From positions 2,145,001 to 2,209,000 of the forward strand of contig NZ_CP123622.1 in the NCBI RefSeq assembly GCF_029873255.1: a DNA stretch of 64,000 bases, given 5' to 3'. The stretch's first letter is position 1. The number at the start of each line of letters is the position of its first letter. The notes under the pieces were generated by a model that was not told the origin of the DNA, did no database searches, and saw only the letters and a program-made list of their open reading frames with translations. The position numbers and the translations under genes were made by a program. The DNA comes from Pigmentibacter sp. JX0631. Lineage in GTDB: Bacteria; Bdellovibrionota_B; Oligoflexia; Silvanigrellales; Silvanigrellaceae. Below are positions 26,870 to 36,128 of the stretch, piece by piece.

Positions 26870-27578
26870 TGTTCAAAATCTACTCCTTTACAGTAGGAAC
26901 GGAGTTAAAAGGCTTAATATTCCAGCACTACACATCAATTCTCCTGGCATTACAGCACTTGTTGGACACAATGGTGCTGGGAAATCTTCACTGCTTAAGC
27001 TTATTGCAGGTCTAGATCAACCAAGTGCTGGGAGTATTTTGTATCATGGGAAAAATACTTTTTTGAATTATGAAACAATAAAATCTGAAATACATTTGCT
27101 ATCATGGGGTATTGAACTATTTAAATCATTAACAGCTAATGATCATTTTAATTTAATGAAAAAAATATCTCCTGTATGGGATACTGAAATTGAAACAGAA
27201 CTATTAAAAGATCTCATTATCCCTTTAGATAAAAAAATTGAAAGAATGTCAAGAGGTGAGCAAGTAAGATTAAGATTATTACTAAGCCTCCCAAGGGCGC
27301 CAAAAATTATTTTATTAGATGAAGTAACAAATGATCTTGATAATGATTCAAGAAGGGCGATTTTTAAAAATTTAGATAAATACACTTTTGCTACTGGTGC
27401 TCAAGTGATTGTAGCAACAAATATGATTGAAGATATTGAACGTTATGCAACAGGAATAATTTTGTTGCGAATGGGTGAAGTTATTTTACAAGATTCTTTA
27501 GATACAGTTAAAGAAAAGCATAAAACCTCTTTTGAGGAAATAATTAGGATCTATGAAAAGGAAGGGGCAAAAACATGA
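26862..27578 (+). CDS. ABC transporter ATP-binding protein (YtrB/EcsA-like)
   Basis: The 238-residue ATPase has Walker A GHNGAGKSS, the signature MSRGEQVRLRLLLSL (variant of LSGGQ) and Walker B IILLDEVTND, followed by an H-loop replaced by ATNM. The changed signature (SRGEQ) and missing H-loop His recall YtrB-type ATPases controlled by GntR repressors. It overlaps the regulator by 8 bases and the permease by 4. Such operons often respond to cell-envelope antibiotics; that role is inferred. Confidence 0.9.
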   Translation: MIDVQNLLLYSRNGVKRLNIPALHINSPGITALVGHNGAGKSSLLKLIAGLDQPSAGSILYHGKNTFLNYETIKSEIHLLSWGIELFKSLTANDHFNLMKKISPVWDTEIETELLKDLIIPLDKKIERMSRGEQVRLRLLLSLPRAPKIILLDEVTNDLDNDSRRAIFKNLDKYTFATGAQVIVATNMIEDIERYATGIILLRMGEVILQDSLDTVKEKHKTSFEEIIRIYEKEGAKT

Positions 27579-28654
27579 GCTCCATTACTAAATTTTTATT
27601 GAAGCAATACTGGGCTTTTATACTTATTTGTTTTTTAGGAACAGGAATTGGAATATTTTACGGAGGAATATGGAATTTTCTTCCTTTTCTCTTTTTACTA
27701 TTATTCTTTTATGAATGGAATATAGCACCTAAAAAAGATAAAACCTGGTACTTTTTTGATTCTTTACCTATAAAATTGCGTCTTAAATTTTTCTTAAAGG
27801 TTATTTTTCCATTTTCTTTTAGTTTTTTAATTATATTTTTACTAACTATTTTTAAAAAAAATAATGACTTTGAAGTGATTGGTGGGATTGCTGACGGACT
27901 TAGAATTTCATCAATATTTACATTAAGCTCAATATTAGCTCTGTCATTATCAGGTTTTTTAAGCTGGGTAATTTTTTTCTACATAATTTGTTATTTATTT
28001 TCATTTATAACTTTTTATGAAGTAGTGATAGCAGTCTTCGCTTTATCGGTAAGCTTTTTTTATCTTTCTGAAAAAAGAGTTTCAAAACTGAAATATGTTG
28101 TACTACCTATTGTTACTACTTTTTTTGTTATGAGTATTGCAACTTATAATAAATTAAAAATATTTGAATTGGCTCTAAATTTACCTATTCACAATTTGCA
28201 AATAAATTTGGCTGAAAATTTATTAGAAAATAAGGCTTTTCTGGGTAGTAATTATTTAATTGATTGGTCTCAAGGAGGTAACGATAGTTTTTCAATGAAC
28301 TCTAAAGTACTTATCCCTTCTAAATATGATGATAAATTACTAGAAAAAATTGAATTGATTTTTTTTGCTGAAGGTGAATGTACCAAGAATTGTCATCAGT
28401 TAGCGGATCTTGTAGCTAATTTTCCTAAAAACTGGAATCAAGAAAGATTGTTAAGTTATTTAAATTCGGAAAATGCTGTTCAGCAGATTTATGCTTTAGA
28501 AGTTATTGAAGGATCAATAGATCCAATCTTTCCTCATATTATTCTTCGTTTGACACATAGTTCAAATCAAGAAGTCAGCGAACTTGCTATGAATTTAATT
28601 AGTAAATGGGGTGAAAGAAATATTATACAGTTTTCACCCAACACTGTATTTTAA
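27575..28654 (+). CDS. ABC transporter membrane protein
   Basis: The 359-residue protein has about six membrane helices in its first 200 residues, followed by a roughly 150-residue soluble part (HEAT-like helices: LLSYLNSENAVQQIYALEVIEGS, LRLTHSSNQEVSELAMNLI). A soluble extension of this kind at the C-terminus is unusual for a YtrC/D-type permease. It is translationally coupled to the ATPase gene and completes a putative exporter. Confidence 0.75.
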   Translation: MSSITKFLLKQYWAFILICFLGTGIGIFYGGIWNFLPFLFLLLFFYEWNIAPKKDKTWYFFDSLPIKLRLKFFLKVIFPFSFSFLIIFLLTIFKKNNDFEVIGGIADGLRISSIFTLSSILALSLSGFLSWVIFFYIICYLFSFITFYEVVIAVFALSVSFFYLSEKRVSKLKYVVLPIVTTFFVMSIATYNKLKIFELALNLPIHNLQINLAENLLENKAFLGSNYLIDWSQGGNDSFSMNSKVLIPSKYDDKLLEKIELIFFAEGECTKNCHQLADLVANFPKNWNQERLLSYLNSENAVQQIYALEVIEGSIDPIFPHIILRLTHSSNQEVSELAMNLISKWGERNIIQFSPNTVF

Positions 28655-28736
28655 TATATCAAAATTTAGACATAACAAAATTAGATAAAGTATCTTAGAT
28701 GTCCTAAAATAACAGTACTTAGGTGTAAGGTTAAAA

Positions 28737-29567
28737 ATGGCTTCATTTATAAATATCTCTAAAATTTTAATTTTTAGTATTATTGTATTTTATATGCCTT
28801 TTATTTATTCACTTGGTAATGAAATTCGGATTTGTTCAGATGATAATGATGATCAACCATTTTTGATTGCTAATCAAGAAAATCCTACGGGGATATTGAT
28901 TGATATAATTCAAAAAGCAATTATACTTTCTAAAGAACTAAATATATTTACAGTAAAAATTCAACCAATGCCATGGAATCGTTGTTTAGATATGGTTAAA
29001 AAAGGGCAAGTCGATGCTGTCTTAAATATTTCATATAATCAAGAAAGAACACAATATATTCAATTTCCAGAGGACTCGGGGGAGAAAGAAAAGCAACCAT
29101 GTAGTTCTAAACTAAAATTTTATTGCGGAGGATATTTAGTTATTACTTTGAAAACTTTTAGACCACAATATTCTGGAATAGTTACTGATCTTCCATATCC
29201 AATTCGAGTTGCAAGAGGTTACTCTATAAATTCAGAGCTGGAAGGAATATTGAAAGATAATTTAGAAATTGGAAAGAGTGATAACGTGAATTTAAAAAAA
29301 ATGTTGCGTGATAAATCTGGTTCTGTAATTGCATATACTTCATATGCAGATAGATTTTATTCTGTTAAATTTGAAGATAATTATGATCTTTTGAAATTAA
29401 TTAAAGTGCATAAAAAAAGTTATACAAAAAAATCATATTATTTAGGGTTTTCAAAATTTTCTTCTCTAGATGAAAAAATAAGAAAATCTATCTGGAAGAA
29501 TTTACAAACAATTAATGATAATAAAAAAATATTAAATTCTATTTTTAAGAAGTATACAGACTTATGA
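28737..29567 (+). CDS. Periplasmic SBP_bac_3-like solute-binding protein, first of three
   Basis: The 276-residue protein has a signal peptide and the SBP_bac_3 pattern: RICSDDNDDQPF, PTGILIDIIQKA, PMPWNRCLDMVKKGQVDAVLNISYNQERTQYI. The PMPWxRCLxxxKKG stretch and a CSSKLKFYCGGYLVI pair of cysteines recur in the next gene, so the two are duplicates. No transporter membrane subunit is in the cluster. Its ligand is unknown, and a sensing role is possible. Confidence 0.82.
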   Translation: MASFINISKILIFSIIVFYMPFIYSLGNEIRICSDDNDDQPFLIANQENPTGILIDIIQKAIILSKELNIFTVKIQPMPWNRCLDMVKKGQVDAVLNISYNQERTQYIQFPEDSGEKEKQPCSSKLKFYCGGYLVITLKTFRPQYSGIVTDLPYPIRVARGYSINSELEGILKDNLEIGKSDNVNLKKMLRDKSGSVIAYTSYADRFYSVKFEDNYDLLKLIKVHKKSYTKKSYYLGFSKFSSLDEKIRKSIWKNLQTINDNKKILNSIFKKYTDL

Positions 29568-30382
29568 GTATTAAAAATATTTTAATTATACTAAAAACAA
29601 ATTTTATTTCTTTTCTTTTTTGTTATTCACTTTTTTCTTATGGAAAAATTATTAAAATATGTGCGGATGAAAACGAACAAATTCCTTACATAATTATTAG
29701 CGAAGGTTCTTTAAAAGGAATAGAGATAGAAATTATCGATGAAGCATTAAAAGATCCTATTTTAAAAGAAAAATATAAATATGAGATTGATGTCATGCCA
29801 TGGGCAAGATGCTTAGATTCAGCAAAAAAAGGAATTTATGATGGTACAATTAATGCCTCATATACGGAAGAACGTGCTGAATTTTTAAATTATCCTCCCC
29901 AATCAGGGAAAAATGAAAAGAAACCATGCAGTTCAGATTATAAATTATATTGCGGTGGCTATCTAGTAATTACACAAAGAAACGAGAAATATGAATTTGA
30001 TGGAAACAAAAAAAATTTACCAATACCCGTAAGGGTTTCTAGAGGGTATTCCGTTTTTAAAGAGTTAGAGGAAATATATAAAGAAAATTTGGATATCGGT
30101 AAAAGCGATATCGTCAATGTTCAAAAAATGTTACGTGATAAAATAGGGTCAGTGGTCGCTTATATTGCCTTTCAAAATAAAATAAATAAAATAAAAAATG
30201 TCAAAAACAAAGTGAAAGTAAATGAAGTACCATATGTTATGAAATCTTATTTTATTCCATTTTCTAAAGAGTCTAAAATACCAAAGCAGGACATTGATAA
30301 AATATGGGAAAATATAAAAAAAATAAATCAAAACGAAAATAAAATGAAAAAAATGTATGAAAAGTATAGTAAGTATATATAA
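29564..30382 (+). CDS. Periplasmic SBP_bac_3-like solute-binding protein, second of three
   Basis: The 272-residue paralogue of the preceding gene starts inside its stop codon (4-base overlap). It keeps KICADENEQIPYIII, VMPWARCLDSAKKGIYDGTIN, the ERAEFLNYPP segment and the CSSDYKLYCGGYLVI cysteine pair. A signal peptide ends near LFSYG. Identity to the neighbour is visible along the full length, pointing to local duplication with divergence. Confidence 0.82.
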   Translation: MSIKNILIILKTNFISFLFCYSLFSYGKIIKICADENEQIPYIIISEGSLKGIEIEIIDEALKDPILKEKYKYEIDVMPWARCLDSAKKGIYDGTINASYTEERAEFLNYPPQSGKNEKKPCSSDYKLYCGGYLVITQRNEKYEFDGNKKNLPIPVRVSRGYSVFKELEEIYKENLDIGKSDIVNVQKMLRDKIGSVVAYIAFQNKINKIKNVKNKVKVNEVPYVMKSYFIPFSKESKIPKQDIDKIWENIKKINQNENKMKKMYEKYSKYI

Positions 30383-30405
30383 ATAAAAATAATTAAGGAA
30401 ATTTA

Positions 30406-31179
30406 ATGCATAAATTTTTAAAATATTTTCTTTTTCTAGTAATTACTAACTATAGTATAGCATTGAAAGCACAAAGTATTAAATTATGTTATCCTGATAA
30501 TGATACTTCTCCTTTACAAGTTGGGCATGGTGATCTTGTTTTTAATCCCCCTGGTATTACTGTTGATATTGTCAATGAAGCGGCCAAAAATTTAAAAATT
30601 AATGTAATTTTTGTTAGAGAACCTATATCTAGAATATTCGATAGTTTAAAAAGAGGAAAAATCGACGGAGCATTTATCTTTTCTTATACAAAAGAAAGGG
30701 CAGAGGTTGCTGAATACCCGATAAAAAATAGTAATTTACTTGAGGGTTTAAGATTGATAAAATTATCGAATAACTTTTATACCCTAAGTGATTCTTTAAT
30801 AGAATGGAGAAAAAACAATTTAGTAAATAATAAAGAAAGTATTGGTGTATTACGAGGTCATGCTGTTATAGGAACTTTAAAGGAATTTAAAATACCTTAT
30901 GAAGAAAGTAGTACATTAGAAATGATGATTAAAAAACTTATAAATAAAAGAATTTCAGCATTTGTTGGACAATCTATAATAGTAGATAATTTCTTAAAAA
31001 AAAATAACATAAGTGGGATAAAAAAATTATCTATTCCAATAACTACAAAAAATTATTACTTGATATTTAGTAAAAGTTATTATGCAAATAATAAAAATTT
31101 AGCAAATAAGTTTTGGGATGAAGTTTCTAAAATAAGAGAAAAAGTAATATCTGAAAAATTTAAAAATTATGAAAAATAA
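30406..31179 (+). CDS. Periplasmic SBP_bac_3-like solute-binding protein, third of three
   Basis: The 257-residue protein has a signal peptide ending LKAQS and the same fold markers (KLCYPDNDTSPLQ, PPGITVDIVNEAA, PISRIFDSLKRGKIDGAFIFSYTKERAEVAEYP). It is more distant from the first two and lacks their PW-R-C segment and the cysteine pair. It follows the second copy by 23 bases with an AAGGAA site, so all three are probably co-transcribed. Confidence 0.8.
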   Translation: MHKFLKYFLFLVITNYSIALKAQSIKLCYPDNDTSPLQVGHGDLVFNPPGITVDIVNEAAKNLKINVIFVREPISRIFDSLKRGKIDGAFIFSYTKERAEVAEYPIKNSNLLEGLRLIKLSNNFYTLSDSLIEWRKNNLVNNKESIGVLRGHAVIGTLKEFKIPYEESSTLEMMIKKLINKRISAFVGQSIIVDNFLKKNNISGIKKLSIPITTKNYYLIFSKSYYANNKNLANKFWDEVSKIREKVISEKFKNYEK

Positions 31180-31212
31180 TATATACTATTAAAAACTTAA
31201 ATAGGGTAATTT

Positions 31213-31755
31213 ATGGAATCACCAGAAGATCATACTGAAAGCGTAAAAGAACACATAAGGCATGAAGCTATGCATAAATCAAATGAAAAGAGAGTGATGA
31301 CTTATGCGATAACATCGGCAATTTATGCAATATTTGCAGCAACGGCATCTTTGCTCGCTGGTTATCATTCAAATGAATCAATTGTTGAGCAAATGAAATC
31401 CTCAGATCAATGGTCTTACTATCAAGCTAAAAGCATAAAAATGAATGTTGCAGAAACAAAGTTAGAAATCTTAAAAACAATTAATCCTCACTATAGCGAT
31501 GAAAAAATATTAAATAAAATTGAATCATATAAAAATGAAATTAATGAAATATCAAAAATTGCAAAAGAAAAAGAAGTATTGTCTGAAATGCATTTATTAA
31601 AGCATATTTCATTCTCAAGATGTGTTACATTGTTTCAAGTTGCTATTGGTATGACTGCATTTGCAATACTTATTAAAAGAAAAAGATTTTGGTATTTAAG
31701 TATTGTATTTAGCTTAGTTGGGCTAGGTTTTTTAATTTCTGGTTTTAGTAGTTAA
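31213..31755 (+). CDS. DUF4337-family membrane protein
   Basis: The 180-residue protein has the DUF4337 layout: a polar N-terminus (ESPEDHTESVKEHIRHEA), a first membrane helix (YAITSAIYAIFAATASLLAG), a soluble coiled middle with SDQWSYYQAKSIKMNVAETK, and two C-terminal helices. The family has no known function. It follows the third binding-protein gene closely on the same strand. Confidence 0.82.
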   Translation: MESPEDHTESVKEHIRHEAMHKSNEKRVMTYAITSAIYAIFAATASLLAGYHSNESIVEQMKSSDQWSYYQAKSIKMNVAETKLEILKTINPHYSDEKILNKIESYKNEINEISKIAKEKEVLSEMHLLKHISFSRCVTLFQVAIGMTAFAILIKRKRFWYLSIVFSLVGLGFLISGFSS

Positions 31756-31756
31756 A

Positions 31757-32587
31757 TTGGAACTAAATATAGTGAAAAATAAAATTCATGTAGCTACGGC
31801 ACAATTCTCGCCATTAGCAGGTAATTTAGGCTATAATGTAAAAAAAATTTGCACTATATTAGAGGAATCTGCGCAAAAAAATGTCCAATTGGTACTTTTT
31901 CCTGAATTAGCAATTTGTGGTTATGATTTAAAATTAATTGATGAAGGACGAGGTGTTTTTTCTGAAGATGGAAGTGGATTAAATTTTTTATTCAATACTT
32001 GTAAAAATTGTAAAATTGCAGCAATAGTTGGTTGCTGTATTCAAAAAGGTTCAAAAATTTATAATAGTGCTTTGATCATAAATGAGTTTGGTGAACTTAT
32101 ACAAATTTATGATAAGCAGCTTTTAGATGCTGAAGAAAAAGAAATATTTAATTTTGGCGAAAAAACTTGTGTATTTAAAATTCATGATTGGAATTTTGGT
32201 ATTGCAATTAGTTATGATTGCTATTCACTAGATATAACTACAAAGTTAAAATTTTTACAAATAGATGCATATCTTATTTTAGGTGCATTTATAAAAGGAG
32301 GTTATTACAGTTTTGACTTAAATCATTTTGCTTTATTGGCAAAAGAATTTGAGTGCTATGTTGTTGTTTCTAATTTTATTGGCAGTCATGGTGGATTGAC
32401 ATTTTCTGGAAATAGTTCAATATATGCAAAAAATGGTGATTTATTAAATAATTGTTTTGAAAATTTTGGTGTAACTTATGGAATTTTAGAAAAAAATATT
32501 ATTAATAGTGAAGCTACAATTACTTTAGATAACGTCATTAATTTGGAGCTTGAAACAATAGAAGAAGAAAAGAAAATAAATCAATAA
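31757..32587 (+). CDS. Carbon-nitrogen hydrolase (nitrilase superfamily)
   Basis: The protein has the nitrilase Glu-Lys-Cys triad: Glu in LVLFPELAICGY, Lys in YDKQLL and Cys in SYDCYS, with the usual N-terminal ATAQFSPLAGN. It would hydrolyse an amide or nitrile, or transfer the acyl group; the substrate is unknown. The Cys context (SYDC rather than CYDxRFP) is atypical. Start is TTG 31757, or GTG 31772, with GGA upstream of the latter. It begins right after the DUF4337 stop and overlaps the next, convergent gene by 7 bases. Confidence 0.82.
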   Translation: MELNIVKNKIHVATAQFSPLAGNLGYNVKKICTILEESAQKNVQLVLFPELAICGYDLKLIDEGRGVFSEDGSGLNFLFNTCKNCKIAAIVGCCIQKGSKIYNSALIINEFGELIQIYDKQLLDAEEKEIFNFGEKTCVFKIHDWNFGIAISYDCYSLDITTKLKFLQIDAYLILGAFIKGGYYSFDLNHFALLAKEFECYVVVSNFIGSHGGLTFSGNSSIYAKNGDLLNNCFENFGVTYGILEKNIINSEATITLDNVINLELETIEEEKKINQ

Positions 32588-33099
32588 TATTTTTCAAAAT
32601 ACTTTTCAATAAATTCTCTTAAATCTACATTTGATAAAGCTAGATGATCTTTTTCAAAATTCCCCGTGTTACGATAAAAGCAATATTTACATGCGTATTT
32701 CATAAAAAAATGACCTGGCGCTGCTACTCCATTTTTTGTTCCTAGTAGATACCAGCGATCAAATCTGCTATCAGCAGGTTGAGCATAGGAATAATTATTG
32801 CCAAATTTTGATATGCATTGATTTCGTAACGAGGAGATTTTTTCTGCTCCTCCATCCACTTCAAAATATTTCAGATATAAATACCGCCCATCATAATCTT
32901 TAAAATAAGAGACCCATTTACCAGTAATTTCAACTAAAGTTCCATTTTCTTTAAGCCATTCCCATTTTGCATCTTGGGTCGAGCAAAAAACATTTGTCTT
33001 GGCAGATTCATGACTTTCTGAACTCTGAGCATGCGCAGAAGTTGAAAGTATAAAAATAATAGTAAAAGACTTTTTTATATACGATATATATTTTTTCAT
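32581..33099 (-). CDS. Secreted hypothetical protein
   Basis: From the ATG at 33099 (AAGGA ribosome site) the 172-residue protein has a signal peptide ending SAHAQS. The mature part has several Cys (FCSTQD, RNQCIS, YACKYCFY) and many Trp/Tyr residues (KWEWLKENG, SRFDRWYLLG). No family is recognised. An upstream in-frame ATG at 33153 would disturb the signal peptide. It is convergent with the nitrilase-like gene. Confidence 0.6.
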   Translation of the reverse strand: MKKYISYIKKSFTIIFILSTSAHAQSSESHESAKTNVFCSTQDAKWEWLKENGTLVEITGKWVSYFKDYDGRYLYLKYFEVDGGAEKISSLRNQCISKFGNNYSYAQPADSRFDRWYLLGTKNGVAAPGHFFMKYACKYCFYRNTGNFEKDHLALSNVDLREFIEKYFEKYY

Positions 33100-33498
33100 T
33101 TTATTTTTCCTTGTTTTATTTTTTAGACTACAATGTATTTTGTTTTTAATCAATCTAATTTATGAATTTAATCTCTAAATAGTATATTCTAAGTAATTAC
33201 TAAACTAAAATCAAAACAATGTGTTTTTTAATTTATAGTAACAAGTATATTTAATTATTTATGGTTAAAAAATTAAACTAGGAAAAAGTATTAAAAATTT
33301 AAATCTAAAAAGTGTGTTAAAAAATTTGCTACTATATATTTAGATAACCATTAAAAAATATAAATATTTGTAATTGTAATAAAATTAAAATTTATATATC
33401 AATATTCTTGCTAATTAATAAAAAATGATATTTTGTTACTCTTTGGAAGAGTCTGTTTAAAATGACTTATTTTAGTTATTAAATATAAAGAGTCTTGT
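33100..33498. other. AT-rich intergenic region without recognised features
   Basis: About 400 bases, very A+T-rich, between two divergent genes. Several TATAAT- and TTGACA-like hexamers occur by chance frequency, so no promoter is called. No hairpin terminator or coding frame is visible. Confidence 0.4.
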
Positions 33499-34158
33499 AT
33501 GCCAGAATATAAATATATCTATCATTTTCAGTATGAAGAAAAAAAGAAAATGCTGCACTACTTTGCAGCTTTAAGAATAGTCTATTTTCGAGATTTTCCT
33601 TATCTTTATGTAGGAAATTTTGAATATGAATTGAGCTACTTGCAAAATTACTTGGAAGATCCAAGCTCTGTTTTTATCACAATTCAAAAAGAAAATCAGA
33701 TTCTTGGAATTGCAGCAGGAGGTTCATTTGCAAATCTTTCCAGTTCATTTGGGAACGTTGCTGAAAAATTTAGAATGCAAGGATTTGAGCCGAAAAAATT
33801 ATTTTATATAGGAGAAGTTATTGTCAGATCGACCTCTGCAGGAGAAATTAATGGGGCAAAGCTATTTAAAAAGTTAGTACATTTTTCCTTAGATTTTCAT
33901 TATGAGGGATTAGTTTTTTGTCATGAAAATAGTTTTAGTGAAAATGTAAGTCAAATTTCAAAAAATAAAAATGAAAGATTTAAAAGAATTTTTTTTAGAT
34001 CAGGTTTTAATGATCCTAATATTGAAATTGATGTATCTTATGATTCTTTAGAAGACGATAATTCAATTAAAGAAAAAAAGCATACTTTAAAGTTTTGGCA
34101 CTTAAAATACAAAGAAAATCTTTTAAAAAAATTTGGATTTAGAAAAGAATTTATATGA
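33499..34158 (+). CDS. GNAT-like acetyltransferase
   Basis: The 219-residue protein has the pattern of a GNAT subgroup with FRDFPYLYVGNFEYELSYL near residue 30, a VFITIQKENQILGIAAGG strand pair and KLFYIGEVIVRSTSAGEINGAKLF, which fills the place of the acetyl-CoA loop. The usual R/Q-x-x-G-x-G/A is weakened here (STSAGEING), so activity is uncertain. It overlaps the histidine kinase start by 4 bases. Confidence 0.65.
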   Translation: MPEYKYIYHFQYEEKKKMLHYFAALRIVYFRDFPYLYVGNFEYELSYLQNYLEDPSSVFITIQKENQILGIAAGGSFANLSSSFGNVAEKFRMQGFEPKKLFYIGEVIVRSTSAGEINGAKLFKKLVHFSLDFHYEGLVFCHENSFSENVSQISKNKNERFKRIFFRSGFNDPNIEIDVSYDSLEDDNSIKEKKHTLKFWHLKYKENLLKKFGFRKEFI

Positions 34159-35969
34159 AAAATATAATTAAAAATAGCAAATTCGTTTTCTTTTTTATTT
34201 ATTGTATTATACCTATTGTTATTATTAAATCTTTTAATCAACCTACAAACATTGTTTTTGGAATTCATGAGGGAATTACAGAGCTTTCTTTATTAATAAT
34301 AATTTCGACAATAATGCTTAAAAAATATCACAAATGTGGGAATAAAACGTCGAGTATATATATTGCGTTAGTTTTTTTTATAACATCTTTGCTTATAGCT
34401 GACTTTATTTACATGTTAACTATAGTATTTCCTGATAAAGAGAGTTTACTAACATTTAAACTATCTATTTTAATGTATGATATCTCTTTTCTTGCTATTT
34501 TATACATTCTGGTTAAAAAAATGTATATAAAAATTAAAAGTTATTATATTCATGTTTTAACAATAATTTTTGCCATAATATTTGGATTTATTTCTTTACA
34601 TTATGTTTTAATTCCCTATTTAAACTCGAGTTCTGCGGATAAAATAGTGCAGTTACTCTGCACTATTTTTTCTCTTATTGAAATTGTAGTGGTTGCTGTA
34701 TCAATCTCGCTTTCATTTATCGTGAAAAAATTAAATCAATTGATTTTTTTAGCTGGTATAGTTTTGATGGCTTTTGGAGATTTAGTCATAAGATATGAAC
34801 AAGTATTTAATCAAAATGGGCCTCAGACATACTATGAATATACTTGGAGTTTGGGAGTTTTTTTAATTGCAATAAGTTTTATTAAAGTGAAAGATTTACT
34901 AGATTTTAGAAAGGAAAATTTTTCAACTTTTTTTAGTTTAAGGTGTCTATTCCCAATTTCAGGAGTTTTAACGGCACTAGTTATTTATACTTTTTTTGTA
35001 TTATCTATTGAATTTGAGAAAATAAGTATATTTAAACTTTCCCGTGAAGCAATCATTTTTTATTTTATATTAATTAGTTTAAATATAGTATCATTAAAAT
35101 TTTCGATTTATCTTACAAAAACATTAAAAAAAGTTTATTTCAATGTTAGTGCTAGTAATCCAGAAGAAAAAATAAATCCTGTATTACAAGAAGTTGAAGA
35201 AATAGTGAAAGAATATTATATAGCAAATGAAAAATTAAAAAATCTATGTCAAGTTAATATATTGCAAGAAAGAGAAATAAATAAATACGAAATTGAGAAA
35301 GTTAAATATTTACTTTCTTCTAAATTATCCCATGATATTAGAGGTCCAATTACTATTCTTAGAATATTATTCAAAGAGACTGAAAAAGAACTAGAGCAAT
35401 CACAAGCCAAAATAATTACAAACCAGATAGAAAGAATTTCAAGTATAATAGATGAACTAATTTTAGTGAATCTTAGCAAAAGCAGTACAATAACAAAACA
35501 ATATTTTTGCAATACTAAAAAAGTAATTGAAGAAATTATTGTTGAAAAAACTGAAAAACTTTATAAAGATTTAAAAATAAAATTTTCAGTTCAAATTGAG
35601 AATCTTTCTCCAGCAAAAATGTGTCCGATTGAATTAACAAGAATTTTATCAAATATAATAAACAATGCTTATGAAGCTTCCCAGAATAAAAATGCCCAAA
35701 TTTTTATTAATCTTTCAAAAAGTGAAGATAATTTTAATGTTATTGCAGTTAAAGACCATGGGAAAGGTATAAAAGTTGAAGATTTAAATAAAATTGGCAA
35801 CTTTGGGGTTAGTATTGGAAAAGAACATTTCACCCATGCTGGTTTTGGGTTGGGTTTGTATTATGCAAAATTAACCATTGAAAAATGGGGAGGAAAATTG
35901 TTTATTCAATCAGAAGAAAATGTGGGAACAACAGTGTTTCTGCATATTCCAATTCATTTAACAAAGTAA
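34155..35969 (+). CDS. Multi-span membrane histidine kinase
   Basis: The 604-residue protein has about ten N-terminal membrane helices (1-320), a short coiled linker, the H-box KLSHDIRGPITIL with the phospho-acceptor His near 393, and an ATPase domain with an N-box (NNAYEAS), DHGKGIK (G1), GFGLGLYYAK (G2) and a GTTVFLHIP end. No known sensor domain is recognised in the membrane part. It is coupled to the GNAT-like gene; no response regulator is adjacent. Confidence 0.88.
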   Translation: MKNIIKNSKFVFFFIYCIIPIVIIKSFNQPTNIVFGIHEGITELSLLIIISTIMLKKYHKCGNKTSSIYIALVFFITSLLIADFIYMLTIVFPDKESLLTFKLSILMYDISFLAILYILVKKMYIKIKSYYIHVLTIIFAIIFGFISLHYVLIPYLNSSSADKIVQLLCTIFSLIEIVVVAVSISLSFIVKKLNQLIFLAGIVLMAFGDLVIRYEQVFNQNGPQTYYEYTWSLGVFLIAISFIKVKDLLDFRKENFSTFFSLRCLFPISGVLTALVIYTFFVLSIEFEKISIFKLSREAIIFYFILISLNIVSLKFSIYLTKTLKKVYFNVSASNPEEKINPVLQEVEEIVKEYYIANEKLKNLCQVNILQEREINKYEIEKVKYLLSSKLSHDIRGPITILRILFKETEKELEQSQAKIITNQIERISSIIDELILVNLSKSSTITKQYFCNTKKVIEEIIVEKTEKLYKDLKIKFSVQIENLSPAKMCPIELTRILSNIINNAYEASQNKNAQIFINLSKSEDNFNVIAVKDHGKGIKVEDLNKIGNFGVSIGKEHFTHAGFGLGLYYAKLTIEKWGGKLFIQSEENVGTTVFLHIPIHLTK

Positions 35970-36128
35970 AAAAATAAACTCTATTCATTTATTGGTTCTC
36001 TTCTGAAAAAAAATAAAATAAAGGTAATCTAAAATACTTAATAATCTATAAATTGTTTGTTAGAGCTAACAAAGCAAACTTTTTAAGTGAGGTATGACCT
36101 CATTTATTTTTATTTTACCGGATTATTA

